A stretch of DNA of 64,000 bases from NCBI GenBank assembly GCA_914767715.1, contig OU612068.1, positions 28,024,001-28,088,000 on the forward strand. The letters run 5' to 3'. The position numbers were made by a program, and so were the translations under genes. This DNA is from Membranipora membranacea (Eukaryota > Bryozoa > Gymnolaemata > Cheilostomatida > Membraniporidae). The notes beneath the pieces were generated by a model, which saw only the letters and a list, made by a program, of their open reading frames with translations, was not told the DNA's origin and did no database searches. Below are positions 39,101 to 52,714 of the stretch, piece by piece (the stretch's first letter is position 1; every line of letters begins with the position of its first letter).

Positions 39101-42100
39101 AAGGAGTTAGTGGAACTCTAACCCCTGACTGCACGGAGGTTCACAGTTGATGTGTTGTATATGTGAAGGATTTAAAATCCATCCTATAATGATGATCAAA
39201 TGTCGAACATCTAAAAGAATTAATCCTTGTCTTATTCTGGTCTGGGCCACACTTGGCCCATTTCGCTTTTGTGAAGTTTTGATAACGCAAGATAATCCAT
39301 ATTTTTTCCTGAAGAAAATAGTTGACTGATTAAGATGGTCATCGCTGAAGTTTTGATGTCATATGGTAAGATATACATAAAGGAAGGTATTATCACCTTG
39401 TCAAATCGAATGTTCAATCTCAATAGGCGTTTCCGAAGTGCGATTATTACCACCATGTAGAGCAATATTCACACAGCTTTGGAGGTAAAACAAACCTTTC
39501 ATCTGGCCATTTATCAGCTGAGGTGAGATGCGTATCACATGGTAGCTATAGTAGCAAACTTAATGGTTCCATGCTTACGGAATTCACACTGATTGAGAGC
39601 AGATAACACTATATAACGATGATGTAGGTAATGTCTTCTCTATCTCACATCGAGTCGTAGTATAAACTGATCATCAGCATGAAATGCGTCATGGCCTATT
39701 TACCTTTACTATTATAGCACTAATAAATTCAGTAATAAATTATATTTTAATTTTTATCTTTAAATCATTTTTGTAAAACAAAAGGAGGGTTGTCAACAAT
39801 AAATAGTTACAATGCACGGGCGGAGCAATGGTAAATATCTGTTAATGAGGGCACAATGGTTTTTTTGCCTCCTCGCACGGTTTGCCAAGGAATTTCTGAC
39901 AGCTCATAAGTTAGAGAAGCTAACCAGGGGCACTCAACAACTTCCTCCAGCTTCAAGTATTATCTCTCCCCAGACTAACTGAGACGTATTTGCATTTTAA
40001 TACCGCAAGTTTCTATTTTAATCCGTTAACGTAATTTTAATTCCTTCCAGAATGATTTTGTCTCTTCAACTTTTTTTTTACAAGGTTTTGTAACAACAGG
40101 TTGCATCACAAACTTAAAAAACCGCCACAGCCAATAATCGGCTGCGGTCACCAGAAGCACGACATTGTTGAAGGCCGTTATGGAAAATTTCCTTCTTCCA
40201 TCCTTTCATAAACTTTATATTAAATTTTTCTGTCCCTGATCTGTCATTGAATATGACTCATGAGGTGTAAAAATTGTTACAATAACTAAATCCAACTTTC
40301 GTCAGCATTACTCAGAGCGGGGCTTGGACTATCCATGGTGTGACATGAGTGCGCCCCTTTGCTGAAAATGTATATAACCGAAAAATCCTAACTCTATTTC
40401 TTGACCTTAGCATAGATAAATATATCATACATCAGAAGCCAGATTGCGAGTACTAGCTATTACCTACTATGGTGAGCTTCTGGGTTAGTACTGGATATCA
40501 TTTTTATTATTTGAATTATATAATTGGTCTATACATAAAACTAACCTGTAGACTGTTAGTGTTGTATTTGTGATACTCCGAGTTACCCTTCAGATCATCG
40601 ACGTCCACAGTGGGAAGGCCAGAAATGAGAAGTTCCAGCTCTTGCTCATTGAAGATGGAGATGAGGTAACGCGGAATAATGTCATAAAATCCTTCAAGGA
40701 AAGCGTTCAGCTGCAAAAAAAGACACATTGAGTCATTAAACATTTAGTGAGGGTCTGGATAGCAAAAAGTCAAGATCAGGGAAGACCTGTCACCCTTACT
40801 GCACCTGTCACCGACTGTGCAACAAAAAAATAAATCTTGAGAAATCAGATTAATATATCTTAAGAATGTCAGGGCACTGGAAAACCTTCCGCATATCCTG
40901 CAAAAAAAAAAAGAGATTAAAATTGTTGCAGTTGAAACACCCTGGAATCTGACATCAGGTCAAACCACGCAACGGTTGTGTCAATCTGCAGCCAGCAGTG
41001 AGAACGTATCATACCCTATAACATTTTTTGATTGACGGGAGTTGATTATCTGATGTGAATATAGAGGATCCAGTTCAGAGAATTGATAGGCTGACATTAT
41101 TTGGTAGATATTTCCAGTAGATTGAAGGAGTAGGTTAATCCATCTTTCTCAGTGTCATGTTGGGTGCGAAATATGTTGTTATACATCAATTCATCGCAAT
41201 GTTGTGATTTTCTGAAAGACCACTAAAATCTAGTAGATTAATCTTTATGACTGGTAACTACGTTATACCCCAACCAGAAACAAACCAGGCTCCGCAAGAA
41301 AACCACCATCAAACCATTATGTGTGATAATATGAAGGGCCGATAAAAAATCCCAGAGGTGTAAATCATTTCGACTATATCAGAAACACCGAGGCGCCTTA
41401 AAACAATTTGATCAAAGAGAATGGTCAAATCAACAAGATCATTACAAACCCAAAACTTGCTCCACCAGGGTGTTCTCATGCAAGATGAGGAAATGTTTTG
41501 TTGTTTACATTGGTTACTACATCGCCAGGGAAAATCGGTCAGACAAACCAAGGAGCATTAACACAATTTAATCTACGAGACTGGTGCCAACAACTAGACA
41601 ACTCCAAACCTTCAAACCGCTCCACCCTGTTGTTCCCAAATAAGCTGAGGGGGAAAGTTTTGTTGTTGACAACAGTTACTATATCTCGAGGGAAAATCGC
41701 AGGCAGAGCTAATCGAGAAACAGACCTCAGCATCCAAACCAATACAACACATCGTAACAGGCTATTCTAAGAACAAATGTAGCCATAATAAAATGTACTT
41801 CAAACAGAATACATTTCAGATTTTAACGAGATTTTTTGTCTTCATTCAGCAGCAAGGACCTATAAAACAGTCAGCCATTCATATGTCTACCTTTGATAGT
41901 GAATCGACAACAAATTGAGATTTTCAACAAGCTAGGTGTTGGAAATTACTTCATTTTCAACAAGTTTGTCAGACAATGGCGCATGCAGGCTCTGCAGCTG
42001 TCAAACAACAAAACAGTATTGTCTCTTCTGGCTATAGCAGCGAAATTAGGTCTTTCCTCTGCTCCAGAAAGAATCTCATTAAATATTGAAGTTCATCTAC

Positions 42101-45100
42101 GAAACAGGAAAGTAGACCATTAATTTCTGAAGAAGCAAACAAGAAGAACACCTTTTGAAAAACCCAACCTGCCGTATATCTGCTCTTCAAACGAGAAAGA
42201 CGTTGATTGATATAATTCTTAGCTGGCTGCCTTAGGTATAATTATCTTCCATCTGAAACTGATATAACAGTTTGTATCATATCACACCCCACAACAAAAT
42301 CAGAATAATGTCAACGCTTTGTTAAAATAATCAGTAATCAAGTGCTCTGCGAAAAAACCTGGCGGAATTTTATTTGTAGGATTTCGCTGTAAGTGTAAGA
42401 ATATTAGTAGTGCTTGATGGGAGAATTTACAGATAAGCGGAGAAGACGAGGGTTTATCTTTTCTCAAGATCAAAGCCTTAATATTTCAGAGACATGGGCA
42501 GGGTTAAAGTTAAACCTCCAAAATATGCATAAAAGTGAACGTCCCTGATTGCGCCTCTTAGCCAGAGTTTAGGAAGAGGTAGGCGATAAGACGAAATTGC
42601 TACCCTGGCCAAAGTTTTCAATTACCTATAGTCAGAGACATTCGGCTCCAGTAATTCAGAGCTACTTGTATTAAAAAGACAAGTCAAATTAGCCATCTAA
42701 TTAATTAGGATTATACAATGTAAATGACATGCCCCAGAAGAACAACCAAAATATGCTTTCATATAACCGACTGTCGAGTGCCTTGAATGATGATATGTGG
42801 AAATGTTTGACCTAAAGCCAGAAGTAAATTTATGGTTCAGTCACCTGATGGTGGAATGCCAGAGATTACCAGATATATGGAGATCTAAGTTATTTTATCG
42901 ATGTTATCAGCTAGGAGAAAAACCAGTAGCGGCATCTAATTGGTGATGGGGATTAAATACAGTTTAATACCTTATTAAGTGTCAATTATCACTTGCAGGT
43001 CTCCATTGATGAATTGTTGAGAGCTTTACTCAATTCACAAATTTTGGAGGTATTCAGAAAAAGATCATCATTATTAGTTTTCACACTGCTGATAAAAAAG
43101 ACCAATACAGGGAATTTTACATGCAACTCGTTATAGCAATTTCTTGGACAAAATTTGCATCTATTTGATGGTGGTTATTATATTATAATAAACAAAACGC
43201 GAACACGCCTCTCCCATTTTCCAAAATACATCCTCTGTGAGGACATTTAATTCTTTCGAAACGCAAGTCAAAACTGTCAGCGATGACTACGACCATCAGA
43301 TGAAGGAAGTCTTTGTCGATTATGGGCGATTGTGATGAGATTCCCATGTTCGAGGAGGCATGCAGCTTATGATGCAGTTAGAAAGGAGACAGTGTAAAGC
43401 GTTATTATGTGTCTAATGGATCGTTAGATATTCGCTGATCAAAGAAAAGATATGTGCCTCTAAATGTGATACGCTCTTACACTTCGCAACAATAGGTTTA
43501 AAAGAGCCAGACGGTTATCAGAACTCAGGATCACAGCTCTGTATAGCTAAAAGCTCCAAACCTCTCTCACTCATGACTAAAAAAATAATACAGCCAAATA
43601 CTCCAGCACGATCAATGAATGGGGAATCTCACAAATAATGGGCAGGCAATTCTAGAAGAGATCTGACTTGGAGATAGGGCTCATATGACATTATTTACAT
43701 CTTGTTAACAGATCTTGCTGAGGTGTAATGTTCCATGAAATGTATCAAATATCCATCACATTCAAGAGCCTGCCTTTCACTGCGATGGTGACGACAAATT
43801 ACTCAAGCCAAAGCAGAATGTCTCATAAGCCTGGATATACTGAGCTAAACTTGAGTCAGCCGGATGTCATGACATCACATAGCCAGTAGCTAAAGGTTTG
43901 AAGGTTTTCTTATACAGCAATGCAAAGGATCAAACATTGCAATTTTCGTAAAAATACGCAGCAATGCGCTAAAAGCATTAAATTTCATTTTCATTATCTT
44001 GATGATGCTACTAACACCTGCAAAACAAAAGGCTGAAAAGAAGAAATGTTTTTTGTATAATGATACTTTTTGTTAAAAAACGCATAACTACTATTGAAGT
44101 AAAGTGATTAGAAATGAGATTGTGGTAATTAATTCTATGGCGATTCTACAGTTACCATGCGATTATAGCGAGGCGTTAGATATTTGATATATCATATAAC
44201 CCATCTAACTCATATAACACATCATCATCATACATGGCCAGATCCTATCTCCAATTCTCAACTTTCTGTGAATGGAAAGCTAAGAACAATTATTTTCCTT
44301 GTACGTGAGAAAAGCATGAGCCCCAGAATCCTGGAAAATATTCCGAATCGAAACAATAGTCTGCCACGCCTGAAAGAAAGGTTTCGTAATCTCTAAGAAG
44401 TAGTGACCAACACCATCGATTTTGGAACACCCTACTTATTAATGCAGAACAACAAATATTTACAGATGAGATGAATACTATTCGCTAATTAAACTTTCCC
44501 TCTTGACCTGCCAAAACTTTCTAAGGCTATGAATATTTAGCCTTTCTGAGACTTTAATGGTGGCAAGCACCAGGAAATTCAGGACTTGTCAACCTGATAT
44601 GTCGACTGATTGTCACATTCTATGTCCACAGGTGCAAATGTTGACAAATGAGAAAACAGTTGGTCTATTCAAGAGAATACAATATTCAGATTGAACTGTA
44701 GGACTGCAAAGTGGGTGTCAAGAATAAATGGAGCCGCATGTTGACCGTTCAGTCTCTCAGTATCTATTAATAACCTCAGATTCTGTATCCGGATACGCTG
44801 CTGTTGTTGCAGCTTATGACATCATTGGGCCAATGAAATCATAAATTGAATACATAATCAGTTGGCAACATGAAAAAATAAGGGTCAAACATGCACCAAC
44901 ATTGTTTAAAATTCACAATTGTCTTGAGACCAAGAGAAAACCTTGGCAAGCGGTTAGAGAATAGAGTTGGTAGCGGCATTGATCCCGGATGTCTAGATCC
45001 AATCACAATGGTACTGACAGCAGGCAGGGTGGAGTTACTGCCGGCTGATCAATCTTATTTTCTTGTCAGCTTGTCTTAAACTTTACCAGATTACATAATA

Positions 45101-48100
45101 TATCTCAAATTCTCCGAAAATTTAAATACCACTGCTCACAAGAAATGATATATTCTCATATCTTTTCAACCTCTATGTTATGTGTGGGTGATGAGGAGAT
45201 ATGATTGATTATCAGGTTAAGAACCGGCCATAACAGAAACGGAGTGTGCGGTGAAAAAATTCTAATTTTTCCGGTTATAGATAGTCATTGGGTCACAAAG
45301 TGGTATCTTGGCGATCTTAAAGATATATTTCAATAATATACTACATATTTTTTATCGCATTTAGATGTTATTTTTCCTTCAGCACCAACTATGTAAAGAG
45401 ACAATCTATACCCGTACTATTGGTGGGATGTCAGTACCTGCTTTCGAATAGCTCCAGTCATTTTCTCCTGGCAAACCAGTTTAACATAATCCTTCTTGTT
45501 CTCTTCAGTGACTAGTATGTTAGAGCCGTTGGGCTTCAGTTCTCTAGTCTGCGTAACACCCAATTCTTGAATCTAAAATTATAAGAAGGGAACCGATCAT
45601 TACATAAGGAAACTTATATCATCTAAAATATATCCGTCCTTTAAAGATGACCACCAGATCGGCGCAACGGTTACATAGATGGCTAGCAACGGCAACTAAA
45701 ATATTTGAGGAGCGGTTGTTATCGCGCTGTCTTACAGGCAGGCAGTAATTGGATTAAGATTGATCGATGATTTCCAGATTTGTGCTGAGAAAAAGCAGCA
45801 GCTCTTTAGCTCTCATTGATTAATTGAGAAGATCGATCAGAATGTATTGATGGATGGATAGTTAGGGATGACGGGTCATACATCAGTCACAAGTCTCGCC
45901 CCATTACTCCGCAAACCGAATACGGCATCGGCCACGACCACCCAGCTATACATAACAGACACCTTGCCTAACATTCATTAGCCAACTGCATTGATTTCTT
46001 CCTACTTTTCTAGGAATCAATTTAAAATTCAAAAATGAATTACATGCCATCGCTATCACTATCACTATCACTATCACCATCACGTTCATAGTCATGTTCA
46101 CAATAAAATTCAGCCTGCGGTTTATGGCAGCGAGCGAACTCCCAGAACACCCTGGAGAGGTGAAGGTTGTATGACACTTTAGACAGATTAGGATCCATTT
46201 TTTAGGAGATTAAGGCCATTAGGAGCTCATCTGAAGGTGATCAAGAGGTGATCTATGTCAAATTATCTCACATCACCGACTATAACAATTCTATCTCTTA
46301 CATTTCCTTTCACCACATGGATACAGATAAAACCAAAATCGTTTTTGCCCGTAAAATTTAAAAAGAAAAACTGACAATGTTGCGCCACTGTGGGAGGTCC
46401 GCAGTTTGTGTGATTTATTGAACCCTAATACTTTTTGTGTTTTATTATGGTGTTTTCCAAAAACTTCAATTGAACACCTATCTCTAAAAACGTATGTGCA
46501 AAGAGAAGGTTCTGCATGAACACCAAATTCTTCCATGAGATTAAAATACAAATAATCAAGTTTCCTCAGTATTTAGGTGACAAAATCTAGGATTAGTGTC
46601 AACTTACTCAATAAAACCCAAAATTTATACCATCACTTGGTTGATACAGTTAAATTTAGAATGAATTTTTTTTAATCCAGCGTAGGACTGGACTGGATAC
46701 ATTGATGACAGGTGTAGCCTAAAAATATATATACTAACAAATACAAGCGCTTTGAGTAAAAACCAGTACATAAAATTGTTATGGCAAAATTCTATTGTTC
46801 TGACCATATACGCCCCCCCCCCCGTTGTGTCGCCAGTCGCCTCACCGATTCTGGTTAACCACTGCGGATTTGGGAGGCTGTGGACTCAAGAAGTATGAGT
46901 AATGGCCACTAATCTGTGAAAGGATTTGAATTTTAATTCTCTAGGAAACATTCTAAGACTGGATAATTTGTTATCCAGTGTGTTTTGTAATAACTAATAT
47001 TTCCATAATTCTGTCTTTAGCAGGTACATCACCATTGTAATAAGGATTTCAAATCGGCTTTGGACCAGAATAGCTCCTTCTATCGAGACAATTCCTCATA
47101 CTACAAGTCTACCACTGCTACAGCGATGCTTCATCCGGGTCTTACAAAGTTATAGATTCAGGATTTTTATATCTCACCGCAACTCAATTGTGTGTAAATT
47201 GGGAACGTCTAAGCCAAAACAAATACACATCATTTCTGGATTTAACGCAAAGCGACAAAATTTCTGGATTTATCCCAATAGGATGTGGGAGCTTTTATTT
47301 TGTTTTTTCTTCCATTGCATTGACTGACATGACCCTCTTTTGAACCTATAATTTTGACGCTCTAAATAGAAAGACAATGTGGGGTTATTAATGTGGGGAC
47401 GAGCAAAAAGACCTTAGGACGGAGGTGGATAGTGAAGAATTTTGCTAATTACAAACAATGAAACTAGTGAAAGGTAGGTGGTTAGGCTAAATGATCGAGA
47501 AATTTTGCAAGTGAGACTGAGTTTCCTAATACCGTTTACAAATCGATGTAGTAACGCAATATAGAATTCTACCTCAGTGCTGAAGGCAAGCTCATATCCG
47601 AGATCATTGACATCATGATTGAGCAGGAACTCGAGACCCTGGTGGAAAGAGTAATCTTCAGCCTCCATATCAGTGTATCTGAAACACGAGAAATGAAAGG
47701 TACAGGTGATATCTCACTACAAAAACAAAAACGTGTTAGGGCCCTAGATGGTTGTATTGTATTTTGGTCTTGGCAAGCGGAAAATTACACAAGCTCTCGA
47801 GAGGCAATGAGCCATTTGTTTAACGCAAATTCCCAGCCAATTGGGAAGTCTTTTAACACCAAATAACTTTTTTTTATAACATGTATGAATGATCGAGTGG
47901 TTTTACATCTGTTCTATTCGGTCTAATATTTACTCCGACCGGCGTGTAGGGGTCTGGAATTGGTGGTTTTAATTGAGACACAAATCATTTCCCACAATGT
48001 CATATGCATTTCATTCTTTTTTAGGGGTTTTGGTTATGTCTTCAGTATATATATCTTCTCTGTTAAAAAGCGGCAAATGGAATCTACAATAAATCATGCT

Positions 48101-51100
48101 GGCAATTTGTCATTAGCAGAGGGTCACAACTACTCTGCCTACACTCTGAGAGAGAAAGAGTAGGTGAATCAGTAGAGATACCTGGACACATGTTTTATGT
48201 GTATATCAATTACACAAAACACCCAATTTAGGTTAGAAATGCTAATTTTTGCTAGGTTAGATAAGTTCAAATTAATGTCGAGGGGAGATTTCTCCTTAAT
48301 CACTCTTGTAGAATAAGCTCTGCTTGTCATCTTCGTGAAACTATTTGATTAATGGTGTAAGATAAAAACACTCCATGACAAATTTTTGTCGACCTTCCAA
48401 AATCAACGAGACTGAAGTATCTTTCCGCATTTACATCCTAGACTGATAAGAAAAACAGAGTGTTTGGCAAAAGAAGTGTAAACTATTTTAGAGTTTCTAC
48501 AAACAGGGCGAGTCAACGCAATAACCCAGTAGTGGTAGTAGTGGCAAACTTTTCAACTGTAACGCAGTGTCCCATAGTTGGATTTACAGGCAAACTCTCA
48601 CGGATGTGGAGCCGAGGTCATCTCAACATTCGGTCAAGTTCTGATAAACAGTGTAGTAATAATTCAGAAATTTTCTCTTCCAGGTGTGTCTTAATTTGAC
48701 CGGGCCATATATATCACACATTGCTGAAACAAAGCTACTGGCATATTTTATTCTTATTCAAATTTATTACTGTGCCGCTTTGCAATAATCTTGTAATTAT
48801 TTTTTTCTCAGGGTGAGTGTTCAGCTGCTGCCGGGTTGTGTTTTTTTAAGCATCGTATTAATGCCCGGCAGCGACATTCATTACAAGTAAAGCGTAGACA
48901 CACTTAGCTGCACAGTTTGAGATAAACGATACTGGCTTGGCGTGAGTCCGTGGCTTTGAGCGCAGATTTGTTTACACATCTGACAAGTGACATTAATTAG
49001 AATTACGGATTACATAACGTCTAAGACCGATGATAAGACTGTGTAACAAAAAGCGGCAAACCGCAATACCATGTCCTCTAAATATCATTCTACCCGCCCT
49101 CCAAATGTGTCAATTTTTACCATAATTCAATAATAATCCTCTTTGTTAAGTGGGCCTACCTATCCTTATGGATTATTTCTGTTTTCAAATGGCTCAGTTG
49201 TTCTGTGCCTCTAATGATGACAAAACTGACTTTTGACCAGTAATTGCACTCCATGAAAAAACCACCTAATGGAAACAGTGGCTCTTGCCAGCTCTCTGCA
49301 ACATCCGTTGGTGTCAATATAATAACAACAGCTCTTGAATTTTTGAATAAAAATGAAATTTGTCACAATAATCCTGCATTTCTACATCTCAAGAATGTAA
49401 AAGGGCATTGTTAGCGTCTGAAAAATGAGAGTCTTACGGTTAAAGTACATCTACACGGCAGTACAAGTCTGAGCCAGCAAGGTCATCGACATAGGGGTTC
49501 GTTTGGCCCACAGTTAAACTCAATAGTGACGGAGTTGGAAGTCAGAGGTCGGGGAAAAATATGCATAATTACCCAAATGTAGCTGGCAATTTTTATAAAA
49601 AAACTAAATCTAGTAACTGGGGAGTTTTTTTATGGCTGAGTATAGCAGGCTGGTCAGTGCGGTTTGTTTCATAACATGCCACTTTTCCTCCTCCACTTCA
49701 CATCGCTATTTCTAGCTCTAAATTTGAAAATCATCAATCAGATTGCACATTGGTGAAGGTGGTCAGGACCGTAGATTGTATGCAACGCGCTCATTGAAAT
49801 GCCACCACTTCTGGTGCTAAGTGCACCCAGAGAATAATCCCTCTTGTTGGGCAATTGCTTCATTGTCTGGCTGTGGTCTGGAGGAATACATGTAGAGTGT
49901 TGGCTGAACTTGCAGAGAGCCAGAAACCGAGTGCTAACAGCCTTATTGTTTCTTATCAATCATAATTAACTGTCAGTATACCCATATTTACTTTACCAGA
50001 TCATTGCATCACACTTTCCCTTCCACTTTTTGGTCAATAGATCAGATGTATGAATGTCTGTAACTGTAATTTTTATAGCCATAACTTTCTTTTATCCCCA
50101 TTATTTAAACAAAAAGTAGCTTCTGAAACATATTTTAAGACTTTCATTGAAGTGAATAACTGTTCATTGTATAAAGACAGCCGAGATGGTAGAATTATCA
50201 GATTTTACCTTGCCCAGCGCTTTGAGGCGCTAAGGTTATAAAGGGCAGAGATAATACCACCTGCTCCAACCTCAGATTGTTCCAAGCAATCTGTCCATTT
50301 TTAAATGACCATAATAACCTACTGATATCAAACATTAAGATGTTGAAATTAGCCTAGTGGCACTGTTCAAGTTCGCAATTACATCTTGTATCGATGGCTT
50401 GATGGGTTTTAAATGGAATCAATAAATTCTAATCAGTGACAACTAGCAGTGAGAAAATTACCTCAGCACTCAAATTAAGAGTCTGGATTTATACTTTTTC
50501 TGATTGCCTGAACTCTGCTTCACACATCTGCCGCTCCGTCCACTCTGTGTCTATATCAATATAACTAACCCGACATCAGCCACCCACTGAAATGTAGGCT
50601 ACACATGTGGCTGTTGAAAAAAAGCCTCGCTAAATTTGCTATTGTCACCATTATCTATCCTACCAGGTGGTATTGAAAAGTAGGCTAACATCTTTAGACA
50701 CTTAATAATTTTGATTTTTCCCACAATACCAAACAATACTTGAAAATGATATCAAAAAAGTAAAAATCATGTAACGCCACCAGGAGTAAAAATCTGGACC
50801 AGTTCCCAATGCCACAACTCCTGGCACGAAAAATGAAATACACCTAACGTCCCTCACCCAAGTCTTTCAAAAATTCTAAGAAGATCAAAATGTAGATCGT
50901 ATTTTTGGCAAATAGACGCTGTTTACTTGTATGTACCCGGCCAGTCAGGAGACGCTTATATATCTCTGCTTAATTAAGGAAACAATCAATCAACTTTCTC
51001 CCCAGTTTTTATAATATTGACCGCATATACCGGAAAAGGTTTCTCAGCATCATATGATAGCCCTGAATGTCGCACTAATCCCCAAACTGGCAAATCATTT

Positions 51101-52669
51101 CTCTGCGCTGTCAACTACCTGACATTTAGCTGTCTATTAATATTGAAATTTATAAAAAAAAAAGCTGGACAAGACAGAATCGCACATCGCTGCTCCCCAG
51201 CTAACCAGCTCACCTGACAGGTTGGCCTGTGATGTGCTTATAGAAGCTTCTAGTGAAGTAGCACTCTAGCAGCTTGTTATCATAGATAGCCTTGGCTATG
51301 ATCCTTCCTACAAATCTGAAGTAGCTGAGATGTTCGTTGTTATAGTAGGAGAGCTGATTGATGGTGTATGTTACTCTGTCCTGTGGGGTGGTCATGAACA
51401 GAGCATAGTTAGGATTAAATATCTCTCTAGACATGATGAGATACCACTCTCTGAGTAAACCTCCAGCATCCTGGCCTTCCTCTCCTATTAACAAACAGAA
51501 TACGATGAAAAAAGTTAGATGATTCAATAAAAATATGATTATCCAGATGAAATAATTGAGGAGAGAACAACTTCAACATATCATCAATTCAAGCACAAGT
51601 AATCCTGGCTGCACCAGGGAGTTTTGTCCCAAACTCCCAGGCTGCCCTCATATTTTAAATGTTATTCTATGAAAAAAATCACATTTTGTTATCATTATAG
51701 TAGAGTTGGATAACTGGAACACATAAAGAAGCCAGAAGAAAAATTTTGAACCTAACAATGCAGGATGTTGAATAGCCGCACATAAGGAAATGCGCTCCAA
51801 TAACTTGTTGTGAGGTTTAAGCTTTCGATGGTAGAATAGAAAAAACCGCCCACCACATGTTCCATAACAATTCTTGGCCCATCATAATACTTTTTGCGTT
51901 TTTTTTTATTATGACTTAGACGATTTTTCATCGCTCCCTCTCATACATTTGATTGTGGCACTGACAAGACACTAGAGTTAACATATGCAGCGTCACGTCA
52001 AGTAGGTCCTGCCTGTCATTTCTTGGAACGATTCAATGTTGAGGAAACCATTGGTAATTTCTCATCTGGTTAAGCTGTTTGAAACCTTACATTTATTCGT
52101 TGAGGACATGAGGCCCTACCTTCAAACACGATATACAGCCTGTGCTTCCACTCGTCCGGTGTTCGCCTGAATAATTCTCTATAAGAATCCTCAAATACAT
52201 GATCTCTTCTTACGTGAACAGCTAAATCTTCTCTTGGACGCAAACCTGCATTAGAAAATCAAGCATAACTGATAGATATTTTTCCGTAATATTATATTTC
52301 AGTATATCCGCCATTCACAAGCCCATCAATCCGCATCGAGGGTCAGATATGGGATATAAATAATGATATTAAGACAGTATAAATCTAGCACATGGTATTT
52401 GGCTTTCTGCTAACGTCATCAACTGAATACACTAAATTAGGCATATAAATTTAAAAATAAAATATTATCCGAAGCACAAGTGCACCTGACCTGCAGTATC
52501 TTGTTAGCAAGAAGAAGGCAACTCATATGAATTGAGTAAATATTGTGACATTTGAAAACGGCAGCAAACCTTTAACGGGGGCGGGGAAAGAGAGCACGAG
52601 AAAGAGAGAGAGGGCGGGAGCTACACGTGTATATATATATATATATATATACATATGCTTTGGATCACA

Positions 52670-52714
<45 letters not shown>

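Noticed and set aside
49738-49959. 73-codon minus-strand frame with coding-like composition in a HUWE1 intron
   Set aside because: HUWE1 exons on both sides join in phase without it, and no homology or splice partner was seen.
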